Assembly: GCF_037975245.1 (NCBI RefSeq)
Contig: NC_092563.1
Coordinates: 26,476,960-26,540,959, forward strand
Origin: Apostichopus japonicus
Lineage: Eukaryota > Echinodermata > Holothuroidea > Aspidochirotida > Stichopodidae
Direction of reading: 5' to 3'
Length of the DNA stretch: 64,000 nt
Shown here one piece after another: positions 43,401 through 55,849 of this stretch. The first letter of the stretch is position 1, and the number at the start of each line of letters is the position of its first letter. A model generated the notes under the pieces. That model saw nothing but the letters and a program-made list of their open reading frames with translations. It ran no database searches and was not told the origin of the DNA. Position numbers and translations under genes: made by a program.

Positions 43401-44567
43401 AATAGACCAAATGGTTGCCATCTGAGACACTTTTTGTTATACCCTTATGATTTCCCACCCTGTGCTAACTCTATCAACCATAATAATGCTGGTACGGACT
43501 GCCTCCATTGCTAGCCCCCCCCTCCCCGGAAATAGAATTAGTTTATCGTCACGTGCCGCAGTCCTATGTACGACACTGCAGCAGTACTGTAGTCTACATA
43601 TAACACAAACGATCGAGCGAGCTGGGATCGATATACAAGCTATTTACATGAATATCTGCTACCAGTTGAATTTCCAACAACGTGTGAGATAATATATAGG
43701 CCCCTTATCTGAGTGAGCCGCGATTAACATGTAAATGAAATAGACGCTTAGCAAACATATAATAACAAACCCATTCTTTACAAAGATTGCAGTTATATTT
43801 CTGCACCCATGCATGAAAAAACTGGCAGTAAAGTGTTACAGAATAACCTTTTACCTATACACATCCAAGGGGTGTGGGGTTATATACGCTCCCCTTTTCA
43901 ACCCGTACACAAAAGAACTAAAAAGTCGCTATTAGCACCATGTTGCGTGGAGACCTATTTATAGACCCATTTATAGCCTAAAAGTTCTTCAAAAGCACCA
44001 TCTCACCTCTAAAATGTTTTTTTTTTTCTGGGGAACCAATCAGACCCCCCCGCCACTCCCCTACGTGCCGCATCGGATTCAACTTCTCCCCGACCATACC
44101 ACTCTTGAACATTCTGGATCCGCCCCTACTGTATGCTGACGTATTTTTAAGAAGGGGGTGTGGGGGGGGGGGGATGAGCCTTTATTGAGGGACGTCCTGG
44201 GTATAGGGGAGCGGTCTTATTCTAACCCGATTGAATGTAAGCTGAACATTTTAGTCCCGGGTGACGATGGGGTGGGGGACCATGTGCTCGGCAGAGCCTT
44301 TGCGAGTTCTACTGCAGTATACCTACCATGAAGTGTTCAAAACTTTCAAAGGAACACTTTGTTGTCAGAATGTCACGTTCTTTTCCCGTATCCTACTTGT
44401 CTGTTTGTTTTCCCGTGTACTTTTCAAGTTATTCAGCCCTCGTTGTGGGTTTTATCGTCGTTCAGTAGACGACATTCAACCCGCGGAGCTTCTTTAGAAA
44501 CTAGTCACCTTAAGCTGAAAACCTGCCCGCCTTTTTATTGCTAATTTCAGATTTTATCGAATTCAAA
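40429..44567. other. Intergenic, 4.1 kb
   Basis: No supported exon on either strand. Short reading frames lack motifs and splice partners. Poly-C and poly-G runs at 44048 and 44162. GGATCCGCCCC near 44117 hints at another decayed MITE end. Confidence 0.45.
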
Positions 44568-45430
44568 ATGGCAAATAAGACGACGGAATCCTTCTTCGAT
44601 GCTCCCGCGGTGGCAATCATCACTGGAGCAAGTAGAGGAATCGGTAGAGCCATTGCTATAGAGTTTGCTAAACGGTTCACGAATCGCCTTCTTTTGGTTC
44701 TCACCGGCAGGAGTGAGAAAGGATTACAAGAAACCGCCGCCAAGATTCGAGCTGATGGTACGTTTCAGCATCCCAGACAACTCTTCGGTTAACTATCGGT
44801 GATCTAGGTGATCAGGGGACAATTGAAGGCGTCATAGAGGACCTCTTTAAAGGAATCGCCCCAGGTACGTACGGACATGCACTACTCGTCAACAACGCCG
44901 CCAGTAGTGGTGACGTCAGCAAATACGTCAGAGATTGGGATACAACTGCTATGAAGACCATCGAAAACTATTTGTCCTTTAACGTAATTTCGCCGTTACT
45001 TTTAATCTCCAAGTTTCTTTCTTCGTTTCCAAATTCTAAATTAGATAATCTTGACAGGAATTCTACCACCATGAGAAGAACCATTGTTCAGCTGACGTCA
45101 ATGTCAGCTGTCCTTCCAACAGAATGTATGTCTCTGTACTGCGCGGGTAAAGCGGCCCGTGAAATGTTGCATAATGTAACGGCATTGGAAGAACCCGGTA
45201 TTCGGGTCCTAAACTACGCAAAGGGTCCTGTCGACACCGCCATGTTGAATCATCTTAAAGAGAACACGGCATCGTCTAAAACGACTGAATTGATCACGAA
45301 ATCTATGGAGATTGCAGTTTCTCCCGAAAAGACCGCCTCTGTGTTATGCGGCTATCTAAAACAGGATGAATACGAGAGCGGATCACGTATTGATCTATTT
45401 GATATTATCGGGTTTCCCAAATCTGAATAA
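44568..45430 (+). CDS. SPR: Sepiapterin reductase, frame interrupted once
   Basis: NADPH-dependent short-chain dehydrogenase making the last step of tetrahydrobiopterin synthesis in the cytosol. ATG at 44568; TGASRGIGRAIA is the dinucleotide-binding loop, LLVNNAASSGDVSKYV the NNAG region, and LTSMSAV with YCAGKAAREML the Ser and Tyr-x3-Lys catalytic set. LNYAKGPVDTAM follows, and SGSRIDLFD is the C-terminal Asp region that binds the pterin. Frame 0 runs to about 44757; the rest is in another frame from about 44768. Removing GTACGTTTCAG (44758-44768) restores one frame of 283 residues, against 261 in human. Apart from that there is no intron, unlike the human gene. It may be active with a sequence error, a recently broken gene, or a retrocopy. 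Confidence 0.85.
44758..44768 (+). other. 11-base donor-plus-acceptor-like insert breaking the SPR frame
   Basis: GTACGTTTCAG reads as a splice donor (GTACGT) fused to an acceptor (TTTCAG). Its length, 11, is exactly what restores the frame: GCTGATG joins CATCCCAG to give ADASQTTLRLTIGDLGD. It is too short to be spliced in any known animal. Confidence 0.55.
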
Positions 45431-45956
45431 ATGAATATCAATTCAGCTATAGTTTTGATACTTTTCGTCGAAATCAGTCATTAAACAAAAACAAGTCTAT
45501 ATGAACAGCATATGCATGAAATTAATAGAGTTCATTTTTTCAGATTTTTCAATATTATTGATTATATGCTTTTCCTCCCCTCCCCCCCCTCTCTCTCTCT
45601 TTCAAAATACAAGAACAACACAAAACAACAATAAAAACAACCGCAAAGAAAACACTTACCCAAACGATAGCAAAATGACATTTTGCAGTGAATGGTATGT
45701 AATAAATAAAACCATTCTCTGCTGTATGTTGGAGTTGAAAGAGAGAATATTGAAATGCATGCTGTATGGGCAACTAGCAATTACGTAACACTTTAGCTTG
45801 TTTTATAGTATTCTTCACATATTTTTGTTTTTAATTTATGTATACGTTACTATGTAGAGTAGTTTCCATAGCAACAAACTTTTACATATATACCTTAGGT
45901 CTTTACGTGGTGGTCAAAAACGATGGGGGTCAAAATAGAATGTAGTGTAGAACGTA
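45431..45956 (+). other. SPR 3' flank with poly(A) signals
   Basis: AATAAA occurs at 45701-45706 and 45705-45710. A CT-rich tract lies at 45574-45602. No other gene. Confidence 0.45.
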
Positions 45957-46262
45957 CACTGAAAAAATAAACTAGTCAATATTGCCACGGACTAACGTTA
46001 AATTAGTCTGTAACGTTAGTCAATGCACACGGACTAGCAAAAATCTTCGTTTCATCGCTGCTTCTTAGTTAGTTTACACTGACTAAGGAAAATATAATCG
46101 CAGCTTAGTCGGTGGCGACGGACTAAGGTGTTTTAACCCATGGACTAAGAACGATACGGACACCCGATTTACGCCATAATCGTAGCTTAGTCGGTGTCGA
46201 CGGACTAATGTATTTTAACCCAATTCGATTCACTTCAATTTGGAAACCGAGAGGCAACGGCA
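45957..46262. repeat. Left terminal AGTCGGT/ACGGACTAAG repeat block
   Basis: Repeated GCTTAGTCGG, GACGGACTAA and TTTTAACCCA units, for instance the pair at 46101 and 46187. Related to the right block at 49870-50260. Confidence 0.7.
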
Positions 46263-47879
46263 GCTTGCTGGGCTTGGCATAGTTTCATACGATCACTCTA
46301 AGCAACTTTCAACCGTAAATCACCCAAGAAGGTCTTTAGAAGAACGGAGGTATTAACTGCATCATCGGCCTACCTGTTATTCCTTTAACTTGAAGGTAAA
46401 CTTAAAGTTAATTATTAGGCCAATGGCACTAGTACTGTATTATGGTTAGTGTAACGCTACCGTTGTCACGTTGGCGTTTCGCAATACACAAGTGCAATGA
46501 CAGTGAGTAGCCTATATGCTTCTACTGGGTACTGCAGTGCATTCTCAACACTAAAGTGTGCATCCTAAACAGCAATTAACAATGTGTTATGTGTGTATTG
46601 GGCTAGATTGAACAGTGGCACATAATCTTCTTATTTATTCCCAAACAAATGCTGGAACTATAAGGCTCAATAGTTTATTTGAAGTCTACACTCATTTGGT
46701 AAAGATTTCCTGTAATTTCCCATGTGAATCTAAATGGGTAGGCTTTGTGATAATGAATAAGCAAGGCTAGACCTTCAAACGTACAGTCACAGTAGGCTGA
46801 ACAAATTATGTTGGCTAGTCAACGGTATTATATGTTGCGAGCAGTCAGGATGCACGCTTCAGTTCTATTTAACCTTTTCATTTATCATTTTTTAGTATTT
46901 AATTTCCGGTCACGCCCAGGAAACAATTGCGACATTCCTTCACGGTCGACTTGCTTACTGTAAGAAGTATTAACCGTTTTTTCTCAGGAAAGCTTGATAG
47001 TCTGAAGTTATTATAACATGTGCTTTTAGTATACTGCCAAAAGAGTAAGTTGTTGTATTTGTATTGATATTTTATGTAGAAGTAACGGAAAATTTAGTAT
47101 GTTTAGTTTGGTCTAATTGCACGTTTTTTTTTTCTGTCCAATGTAGTGCAGGGTTCACTTGCGCGAATTCAAATTATTCTGTTTATGTATATGTATATGC
47201 ATCGATTCTTAGATTATGATGTTTTTTTGACATTTATTGTAATTCAAGCATATCTGTTTAGTAGCAAAGTTTAAAGGTTAAGATTAATTAGTTTTCTCTT
47301 TTTGATCCTAGATTGAATGAAACTCATTGGCGTAAATAATAGAGCAGATGATACAGTTTAACGCAGTTGCTAAAACTCTGGGTATTCTCTAGTCTTCGCC
47401 GGTCCATTATATACTTTAGTACTACTAGTAAGACTATATCAAAACGACCGAAGACAAACTTAGTGTAACAAAGTACTGATTCTCCTCTAGCCTAGGTCTA
47501 AACAGGCTTGTTATGTGAGCAAGCAAAATAACAACTAAAAACGATTAGGCCTATAAATAAGTTGGCTCAGTGCATTTCTGTTTCTAAAATTTTATATTCT
47601 TAAAGATCATAAAAACAAACAAAGATTTAGCCCATGTTTTATTATCTCTGTATTCTGGGCATTTGATTCTGGTTGCAATGGTGATGTATGTATGTATGTA
47701 TGTATAGTGATCTTCCCGCAAGCAGGAACTCGCGTTCAAATTTTCAGCTTTATACAGTCTGCTTCAAACTTTGGGGTTGTTTTTTGAGACTATAGTGGAA
47801 GCAAATCTCACATAACTTTGTGGTGACACCTTTATTTATTTTTTTTTTCAAATGATGAATACTTTGCTGTTTCTTTCTT
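46263..47879. other. Interior of the composite element, no gene recognised
   Basis: AT-rich sequence with a short GTAT tandem at 47687-47706. No coding signature. Confidence 0.4.
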
Positions 47880-48149
47880 CCAGCAGGAATTGAAAAGCCA
47901 AATATCTAAGTCAAGGGTGAGCTTTCCTGTGATGTACGACACCAGTGTGGAGGCAACAACAGAAGAGGAGAACTGTGTTATATATGGCTTAAAGACATGT
48001 TTTAAGATGATATATTGGTACCCTTCGCAGAACAAAAGAGTTTATCCAAGAGTCCAAAAAGCAAAGGAACAAGTACCATAGAGAAAAAAGATGGAAGAGT
48101 GAGTTTAACTATTGTACCCAACTGTTTAATGATATTTAAGATACCCAAA

Positions 48150-49085
48150 TGGTGAGCTAGGTGAGCTCATGATTTGACCAGTTGAAACCTACAGGAAAAT
48201 GATAGGTATCACTTCATATGTACGGATGGGCATTTCCAGTATTTTATATTGGTGGGCCACCACTGCCAGAGTCCGCCCATCCCTTACATATAGAATCCTG
48301 TCAATAATTTTCCAGTAGTTTTCAACTGGTTAAATCATGAGCTGACCTAGATCAATGAGGGGGGGGGGGGCTTTTGGGGGTCTACTGGCAGGGGTACCCC
48401 ACTAATATAAATTACTGGAAATGCCCATCCCTTACATATATATAGAATCCTGCCAATCATTTTACAGTAGTTTTCAACTGGTTACCTCATGAGCTAATCT
48501 AGGTCAATGGGGGATGGGCATTTTGGGGGTCTACTGACAGGGTTACCCCACCAATGTAAATGACTGGAAATGCCCATCCCTTACATATGAAGTGATACCT
48601 ATCATTTTCCAGTAATTTTTCAACTGGTTATCTCATGAGCTGACCTAAGTCAATGAGGGAATGGGCATTTTGGGGGTCTACTGGCAGGGGTACCCCCCCC
48701 CCCAATATAAATTACTGGAAATTCCCATCCCTTACATATGAAGTTATACCATTTTCCAGTAGTTTTCAACTGGTTACATCATGAGCTCATCTAGGTCAAT
48801 GGGGGATGGGCATTTTGGGGGTCTACTGGCAGGGGTACCCCACCAATAAAAATTACTGGCAATGCCCATCAGTTGTATCTGAAGCCCTAACCAACATTTT
48901 CCAGTAGGTTTCAAGTGGTTACCTCATGAGCTGACCTAGGTCAGCCTTGAGGGGTCAATTATAGATCACTGGCAGGGGTACCCCACCACCAATAATTACT
49001 GGCAATGGCCATTTGTTGCTCTTGGGGCCATACCTGACATATTGTACTTACTTTGATGTGTTACCATGAAAACTGATCTAGGTTA
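48150..49085. repeat. 165-bp tandem array, about five copies plus one inverted copy
   Basis: The unit includes TTTTCCAGTAGTTTTCAACT, GGTTACCTCATGAGCTGACC, GGTCTACTGGCAGGGGTACC and ATTACTGGAAATGCCCATCC. The first copy (about 48150-48290) is inverted, forming a hairpin with its neighbour. The last copies are more diverged. Confidence 0.9.
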
Positions 49086-49869
49086 GCTATCAGGTGACTT
49101 TAAAATTGCTCTCCCAGCCACACCCACCACAGTCGGTTTGCCAGTCGTCTGGTTTCATATACAGGAATGCACTGTGAACATTGTGATGTACAAGGCAATT
49201 GGTTACCTTCCCAGCTAACCAAACCCTCTGGGATCCCGGTCTATTGGGATCATTATTAACATGATTAACATAATTATTAAGCTTTGAGAAATAACTTGGT
49301 GTTATGCTGTGCAAAGCTAATAATAATTTGGTAAAAGCTGCTATTCCTGGCTTATAATTTGAGGGACCTAGATTTAAATGTATACCTCCCAATATGTTAT
49401 AAAATTTTAATGTAAATGTATGTTTATGATAATGTGAGTTATCATGTGCTATATCTGTATCTGTGCTTACACGTATATCATATTTTCTGTTCACAGGTCA
49501 ATAATGGTGCAGATTTTGGCTTCCTGAAGACAAGTGGGAGGCCATTTGCAGTTAAGAGAAACACTCTTTGTTCGTGAAGACTTAACTGGTGTCGATTTGG
49601 GGTACCACTTTAATACGAAAGTCATGAGGAACCCTTGCCCAAGATTAAACTTTGCATTATTGTGCAGAGCTATACTTTTGCGATTCATGTTTGATCTATT
49701 AACTTGTCTTAACTTTGTTGGAAAAAAAAATCAGATTTTCAGATTTTATTTACAGTGATTTCTTCTCTATCTGTCGAAAGTCAGCCTTTTGTAGACATCA
49801 GAAGTTTTATCAGAAATAAATACTGCCAACGTACACATTATTTGTGTTTCTTCTGCTCTCTTTTCTTTC

Positions 49870-50260
49870 AGTGATACTAGTCAGTGAAACTAGTCGGGTT
49901 TAATTCTTTCAGTGAATCTAGTCAGTGCAACTAGTCAGTCGATACCGACTAAGAAAGGTTAGTCGGGAGAGGCACCATCCTGACTAATGTAAAACCTGCT
50001 ATAAACTAGTCGGTGGCTCATATAAATTAGTCGGTAAAGACCGACTAATGTCACCAACTAATGTAACTGACTAATATACATTTACCGACTGAGAAATTGT
50101 TGATCGACTAAGCTGACGGACTAAGATGACCGACTAAGAAATCCAACTGACTAAGGAATAAATTAGTCGGTATAGCAACTGACTAAGGCTATGTTAGTCG
50201 GGAGAGGCACCAGATGGACTAACGTTTTGTTAGTCGGTGAACCAATTTAAGTTTTCAGTG
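49870..50260. repeat. Right terminal ACTAGTCAGT/GACTAAG repeat block
   Basis: Units such as CCGACTAA, TTAGTCGGT and TTAGTCGGGAGAGGCACCA (at about 49962 and 50193), ending in the CACTGAAAA inverted end. Confidence 0.75.
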
Positions 50261-53200
50261 TAGTGTTTTAAATATTAAAAGGATCTCACTTGCATTATAT
50301 CTGGTAACGAACAGAAGTGAGGAAATAATTCAGTCAGCAACTTGTTATTATGGCTTTTATTATAGTTCTGATCTTAAGCTTAGTGGCGTTAGGATAGGTG
50401 TGTTCGATAGCGCAGACATAGCTGTGGTGAATGTTTGTTTTCAACATGCAATTGCGTTATCAACGCCCACCCCCCCCCCTCACCCAACAAACACTCAATA
50501 ACAACTAAAATAGGTTGAATGACTATACCAAATGTTACTTGGCTGGTCCATTTCATTGAGTCACCCTCAAAGGTGACACCATGTTCATGATTGGTATATG
50601 TGATGAAGATGAATGTCATGATAAACTTTCCCAAACAGCTAGAAAAAAATCTTAATCCACTTGGGAGATTTAGAAGATTTAATGTTTCTATGCACCCAAG
50701 GCTCTAATCTTGGAACAACAAGTCTAAATATGACATCATGGCAACACATGTGCTATATATTTAGCTTATATGCTATAACGTACTAACTTTTTTGTTGCAA
50801 TGTTTTAGCTGTCATGGAAATGGGTGTTTTGCAAATACTGAATGTAAGATATTGATGGTAGTGGTTTTTATTGTCTATTAATTGTTCTATTCAAGTATTC
50901 GTCAAGTTCAGTAACAACTTCCTTCGCTCAAGATCAATTGATTAGTTGTTCCCGTTTAACACCAATTTCCAGTAAACCACAATAAAGAAAGATCAACTGC
51001 ACCCCAGAGCAAATATTTACTTAATATCGACCTACCATTGTTCGGGAATTCAGTTTTAGAACTAATATGAATTCTATTGATCCGTGTATAGAAAAATCTT
51101 GGCGAAGGATCTTTTCCTTATGCGCATTCCGGTTACTGTAACACAATAGTCAAAACCGCGCGTCCACTCCGGGAATTTTCCCTTGGTGACAGTTTCTTCA
51201 CAAAAACAATTAAGTCTATATCAAAGTTTCTCTCATATTACGAAACGCCAAAAAGATCACAAAATGTTATGATGATGTGAAAATTATATGTATATATGGT
51301 GATTATGATGTTAAAACATACGCGCATGGTTGGAGTATGACTTACATATATAGTTATTGTTTTACTCTGTTCATTTTGTAACTGTTTCCAAGTTTTTGAT
51401 AAGTAACCGAAGCGACATAAGATACTGCCAGTTGACGAAAAAGGCAAACTTGAAACGTCGTTAGGCCATTCAAAACTTTTGAAGTTTGATGGTGCTAAGA
51501 TTTGGAGCGAAAATGTATACCGAAGATATTAGTGAGTGTTTCATCAATGTTCTTTTAACTACGTTTTTAAGAATTAGAAGGCTTCAATATGAAGTAATTG
51601 TCCTTCCAATACTAGCTTCCTCAGATGCCCCTTCTAATTTTTAGAGTCTTCTTCATCCCTTATCCCGGGAACACTTATTGACACGGGCTGTACACCCCTC
51701 CACCCCCCCCCCCCCCTCCTAGAATCACCCTCTCATCAGGCCTGGGTATAAATCACAAACTTTGAGCATTTTGAGATATATATAACACTAAAAACTAGTC
51801 TATCATAGAAGTCTTGCAGGTATGAAATGTAGTAATTTATGTGCCAGGGAATTGCTGGTTGAATTCAATTTGGTGACCATTTAGCTTCAATATCTAGCAT
51901 ATGTTTTTTTAGCAGCTATACCGATGATGTGTGAAAGGGCTGTATAAGATAACGGAAAAATTATTTGAGGATGTAACAACTGCACGCCGGGATGTCTTGA
52001 AAAAAATGATGTCATATGCTTGGTTCAATTGTGTATAATGATATCATCGTATAGATAGATTATTCTTCACGTTTTTGAGTTGGAACGAATATTTAAAGGT
52101 ATATGCTGTATTGGCCCAAAATATGCTAGATATTCAAATATGGTCACCTTTGGTCAAAATTCTTAAACTGTTTTTATTACAACCTTCGAGGAAATTTGCC
52201 TCAATGGGACATTCAGTTATTAGTGCATGTTCCTTAAAAATGTCTGTGAACCATTTGGAGAGTAAAGACCCCCAGGAACTTTTTGAAAACTTCTAGCAAT
52301 TATAACGTGCTATAATTTGGGACTATACTGACTACCTTTAACAAAGCTCACCCACTGCTGGTTTATAACTTGCACGCAACCTACAGTGCATGGATAAACA
52401 CCGACTATATAATAGTACCGTAATGTGTTTACTTAACCTCGCATAACATTACCCCTTGGTTTAATTTTTGAGATTTATGAATGCATTTCACCATAAGTGG
52501 AATTAAAGCCAAGTGTGGAGCTAGCTGCATGACTTCCTGTTTTAAGACTAAGTGTCATTTAAGTAACACGTAGAAAAATCAAGATCTTTTGTTTACTCGT
52601 TTTCTGATTTCCTTCAGTGAGTTTTACGTTGTGAAATACATGCGACGTTAGTATTCACCGAGTGTTGCAAAAATCTCGACAAATTCTTTATCAACATCTT
52701 TCAACTTTATTGCGTTGTGCTATTATCTGTTGAAATCAGTACTTGACTGATTTACAATGAGCAGTCCAGTTTCCCTCCCGGCCCGACGCTCCTCCTCCTC
52801 CTCCTCCTCCTCCTCCTCCTCCTTCTCCCCTCCACAGTGGAAGGGGTAATCAATAACCTGATGAAAACAAATAAGCCATTTTGAAAAGATAAATTGTTTT
52901 CTCGGGATGACTATAATCAAATGTACTTTTAATCTGACTTCAAGGTTAATACGCCATACGCATATCGACTCGTATTCTAGCAACAACGAAGGGTATCATT
53001 TTTTTGTATTTTTTGGTCTATCCCATCGCCTCAACCCTTTTACCATCACACACACCAGCCCGTAGCCAAGGAGCGATGAGGGGGGGGGGGGGGGTTTGGG
53101 GCGCCGGCCCCTAGAAAATGATCGCCGCACCCCACCACTCCAGAAAATTTCTGAGAGCAACAAAATCATTGCCTGAAGGCCTTCGTACTATACAGAAACA

Positions 53201-55565
53201 GTCACACACATACACTGATTTTTTTTGGAACTAACTTCTGTCTTAAATTTGATGGAAGCTCTGTCCATGATGTTATCATTGGACATCCCTACCGAAATTA
53301 GGAAAGGAGCATGGTCCATAGCCATTGCAATTTCTTACACACTGAACATATGACACTGAACATATAATACCCCGAAAATGAAAATCATTCGGAATTTTCA
53401 TGTGGCCCTCATGAGCTGGCCAATTGCCAAGAATTGGTTGTTACATCACGGATTTGGCTCTATAGCCAAGACCACCTGTTTTGGTTGTCTACCCATATCA
53501 CCGGGAAAATAAGAGTATGAAGAAGGATAAAGTTCTCTTTTACCCCTTCATAGTGATTTTACAAAATAAACTTTTCCTGTTTTATTACCAAACTATTGGA
53601 AATGCAAATTTCTAACACATGAGATCTCAAAATAATGTTATGTTTATATGCACCGTCATCTTATGTGAAACCGAAGACCCTTACATGTTGCCTCTCATGC
53701 CTGCATGATGACAAACTATTCGGTGACGGGGGAGGGGGGGGGGGAGGGGCCAGCCTGATCGAGGTGATAACCCAAACTGAAGCCTTTATATAGCCTCTGG
53801 GTCTCATACATGTTAAGTAGTGTTCCATATATAAGCCTGCACTGACAGATGCTAACACTAATCTTGGCGACAAGAGTCACTATACATTAACACATAAATA
53901 AATCTTGGCTATCCTGCTAATGGTCAGACGGCTTCGGCGGGCAACTCTACACATGTTGCCACCCAGTGAAAGATACTTTCTTACAAGCATTGATATTGGG
54001 AAAACGATACATCGAAGACACATTTCTGACACTGGATTATTAAGAAAATAACATTTTTGGCATAACCTATATAATACATTAACTAAATCACGTGGTACCA
54101 CTTTATTGCGACATGTTACATGTTTCCTTGAAGCAGCCTTCGGTGTTCTGTCGCCAATTTCAACAAACCTAGTACCGGTACTTCTCGCAATGAGATTGGT
54201 CCAAGCTAAAACAGGCCCTATATATTTTCTAATCCAATAAACTTAGGATATAGGTCTATAGTAGTGAGTTTTCCCATGAAAGTACTTACTACTGGTATAC
54301 CCTGACACAGGTGTAGCTGACAGGGTTCAAGAGATAAAATTAGAGGGCGTCCAACGGCTTTTTAAAACGGGAACATAGTCGGTCTATATTTTGGTTATAC
54401 GTCCATGTAAAGCCCGTACGAAGCAACTACGACATGTTCCTAAGTTAATTCAAAGCAACATTCAAAGCATCAGTTTCTCATAAGACTTAGAAAATAAAGA
54501 GTAATTAACATGAGCAACCCACCTATACACCAGAAGACCTGATGCCATTACCGAATTCATCTAAAAGTGGAATGAGGGGGGGGGGGGGGGTTAAGGCAGT
54601 GGCTTAGGGCCCAACGCTTAGCCCCAGGCTTTATGTAGGCTCATGCCCATCCGGCGATATCTTTATAGAATCACATATAACTTAACAAACTGCAAGTTGG
54701 GAAAAATGTCAGCGCCCAGAATAGTTTACTATGGTTTACCACGCGTATTCTTAGCATATTGAAACCCTTTTTTACCCATTCAAATGGATATAGAAAACCA
54801 AACGGACTGTATTTACAGGCAGCTCTTTTAATGATCTGAAACACATCAGACTTTTCTGGGACTATGGATCGCATGCTGGAGGCGGCGGAAGAGGTTTCAG
54901 ACTGGGGAGGAGGTGGGGGGGGGGGACAAGCTTCGAAGGGCTGCATTGGAACCTATGACTTTGATTATTGGGGGAGCAAACCACAAAATCACATCAAAAC
55001 GTCCCGACAAAATTAATCTTTTCCGTATATTCTGTAGCACAAAACTTTAGTATTAAGCTGAATATTTTTTTCAACGAAACGGCAACTGTTGTCCATTTTC
55101 TTTAACTTTTCAACAAAAATTTCTCTAAAAGGGGCACTTTTTAAAGATACCAACGAAGCACTTTTTTATTACAAAAATGGAAAATAGGTACTTTTCATTA
55201 AAAGGCATTGAAGACTTGCGCACAAAGAAACGTCTCATGCCGGTAATCTGACCTAGTTTAGAATGAGGTGTAACAGAAGTGTTAGACACCAACGGAAAGT
55301 TTACTTTTTTTCAGATGGCGGCTCGCGATTTGGGGCGAGTCTTCAACGCCTTTAAATAAAGAGGTATACTTGTCCCCCTGTGTCCCTACCTCCAACAAAT
55401 CTTTTTTTTTCTGGGCCTATACTCAAGTTGCACAATCGCTGGAAAGGCTATAGATCCGAAATTGAATATAAATGTAAACAATATATTTTTGTAAAAACTC
55501 TTCCCACAAAACTCATCCACAAAAATACAGTAACCATCACACCATGGAGTTGTTATGGAATCAGA
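50261..55565. other. Intergenic, 5.3 kb
   Basis: No supported exon. It contains a ribozyme-like core at 51432-51459, a (TCC)n tract at 52787-52826, and poly-C or poly-G runs near 50470, 51702, 53080, 53729, 54577 and 54913. Confidence 0.5.
52787..52826. repeat. (TCC)n microsatellite
   Basis: About 13 CTC/TCC triplets; Glu-rich minus-strand translations are artefacts. Confidence 0.95.
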
Positions 55566-55653
55566 CCAATCATTCATTTTACAGAACTGAAGTTGTGATG
55601 GCGGAGTTCACCCTATAAGCCAATGAACAGACCGATCTTAGACATGTGGGCGG
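55566..55653 (+). promoter_or_regulatory. Candidate MVD promoter elements
   Basis: CCAAT at 55566-55570 and 55620-55624, a TCACCCTA motif at 55608-55615 that is half like a sterol response element, and GGGCGG at 55648-55653, all within 210 bases of the ATG. Vertebrate mevalonate genes pair SREBP and NF-Y sites, which makes the spacing notable. The assignment is inference. Confidence 0.35.
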
Positions 55654-55773
55654 AGTCTAACTATGGAGGGTGAACATTAGATATGAAACCACTATGTAGA
55701 TCTGTGTTGTATGCAATTTCATGCCATCAAGTCCTCACTCCAGTGACAGAGAACCACTCGGTGCTAGAAAAAA

Positions 55774-55849
55774 ATGTCGGGGAAACGGACAAGAAATTTG
55801 GAAACTATAACATGTCGTGCACCCGTGAATATAGCTGTAGTAAAATATT
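55774..55849 (+). CDS. MVD: MVD exon 1
   Basis: Start codon followed by [20 protein letters not shown]. Ends one base into the Trp of KYWGK; donor GTAAGT. Confidence 0.95.

Larger units (their letters stand above)
45957..50260. mobile_element. Candidate 4.3-kb composite element with CACTGAAAA inverted ends
   Basis: The left end CACTGAAAAAATAAACTAGT and, inverted, the right end CACTGAAAACTTAAATTGGT, with TA on both outer sides. Each terminal 300-390 bases is packed with short degenerate, often palindromic units (TTAGTCGGT, ACCGACTAA, GACGGACTAAG). The middle holds a 165-bp tandem and inverted array (48150-49085) and two exon-like stretches (47880-48080 and 49498-49755) that I cannot assign. 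No transposase motif is recognised. Confidence 0.6.

Noticed and set aside
49090-49494. 134-residue minus-strand reading frame
   Set aside because: No recognisable domain, no splice partners, and it lies in a repeat-rich candidate element; kept only as an unassigned stretch.
52075-52296. 73-residue plus-strand frame starting SWNEYLKVYAVLA
   Set aside because: No family resemblance or splice borders seen; likely chance or old repeat.
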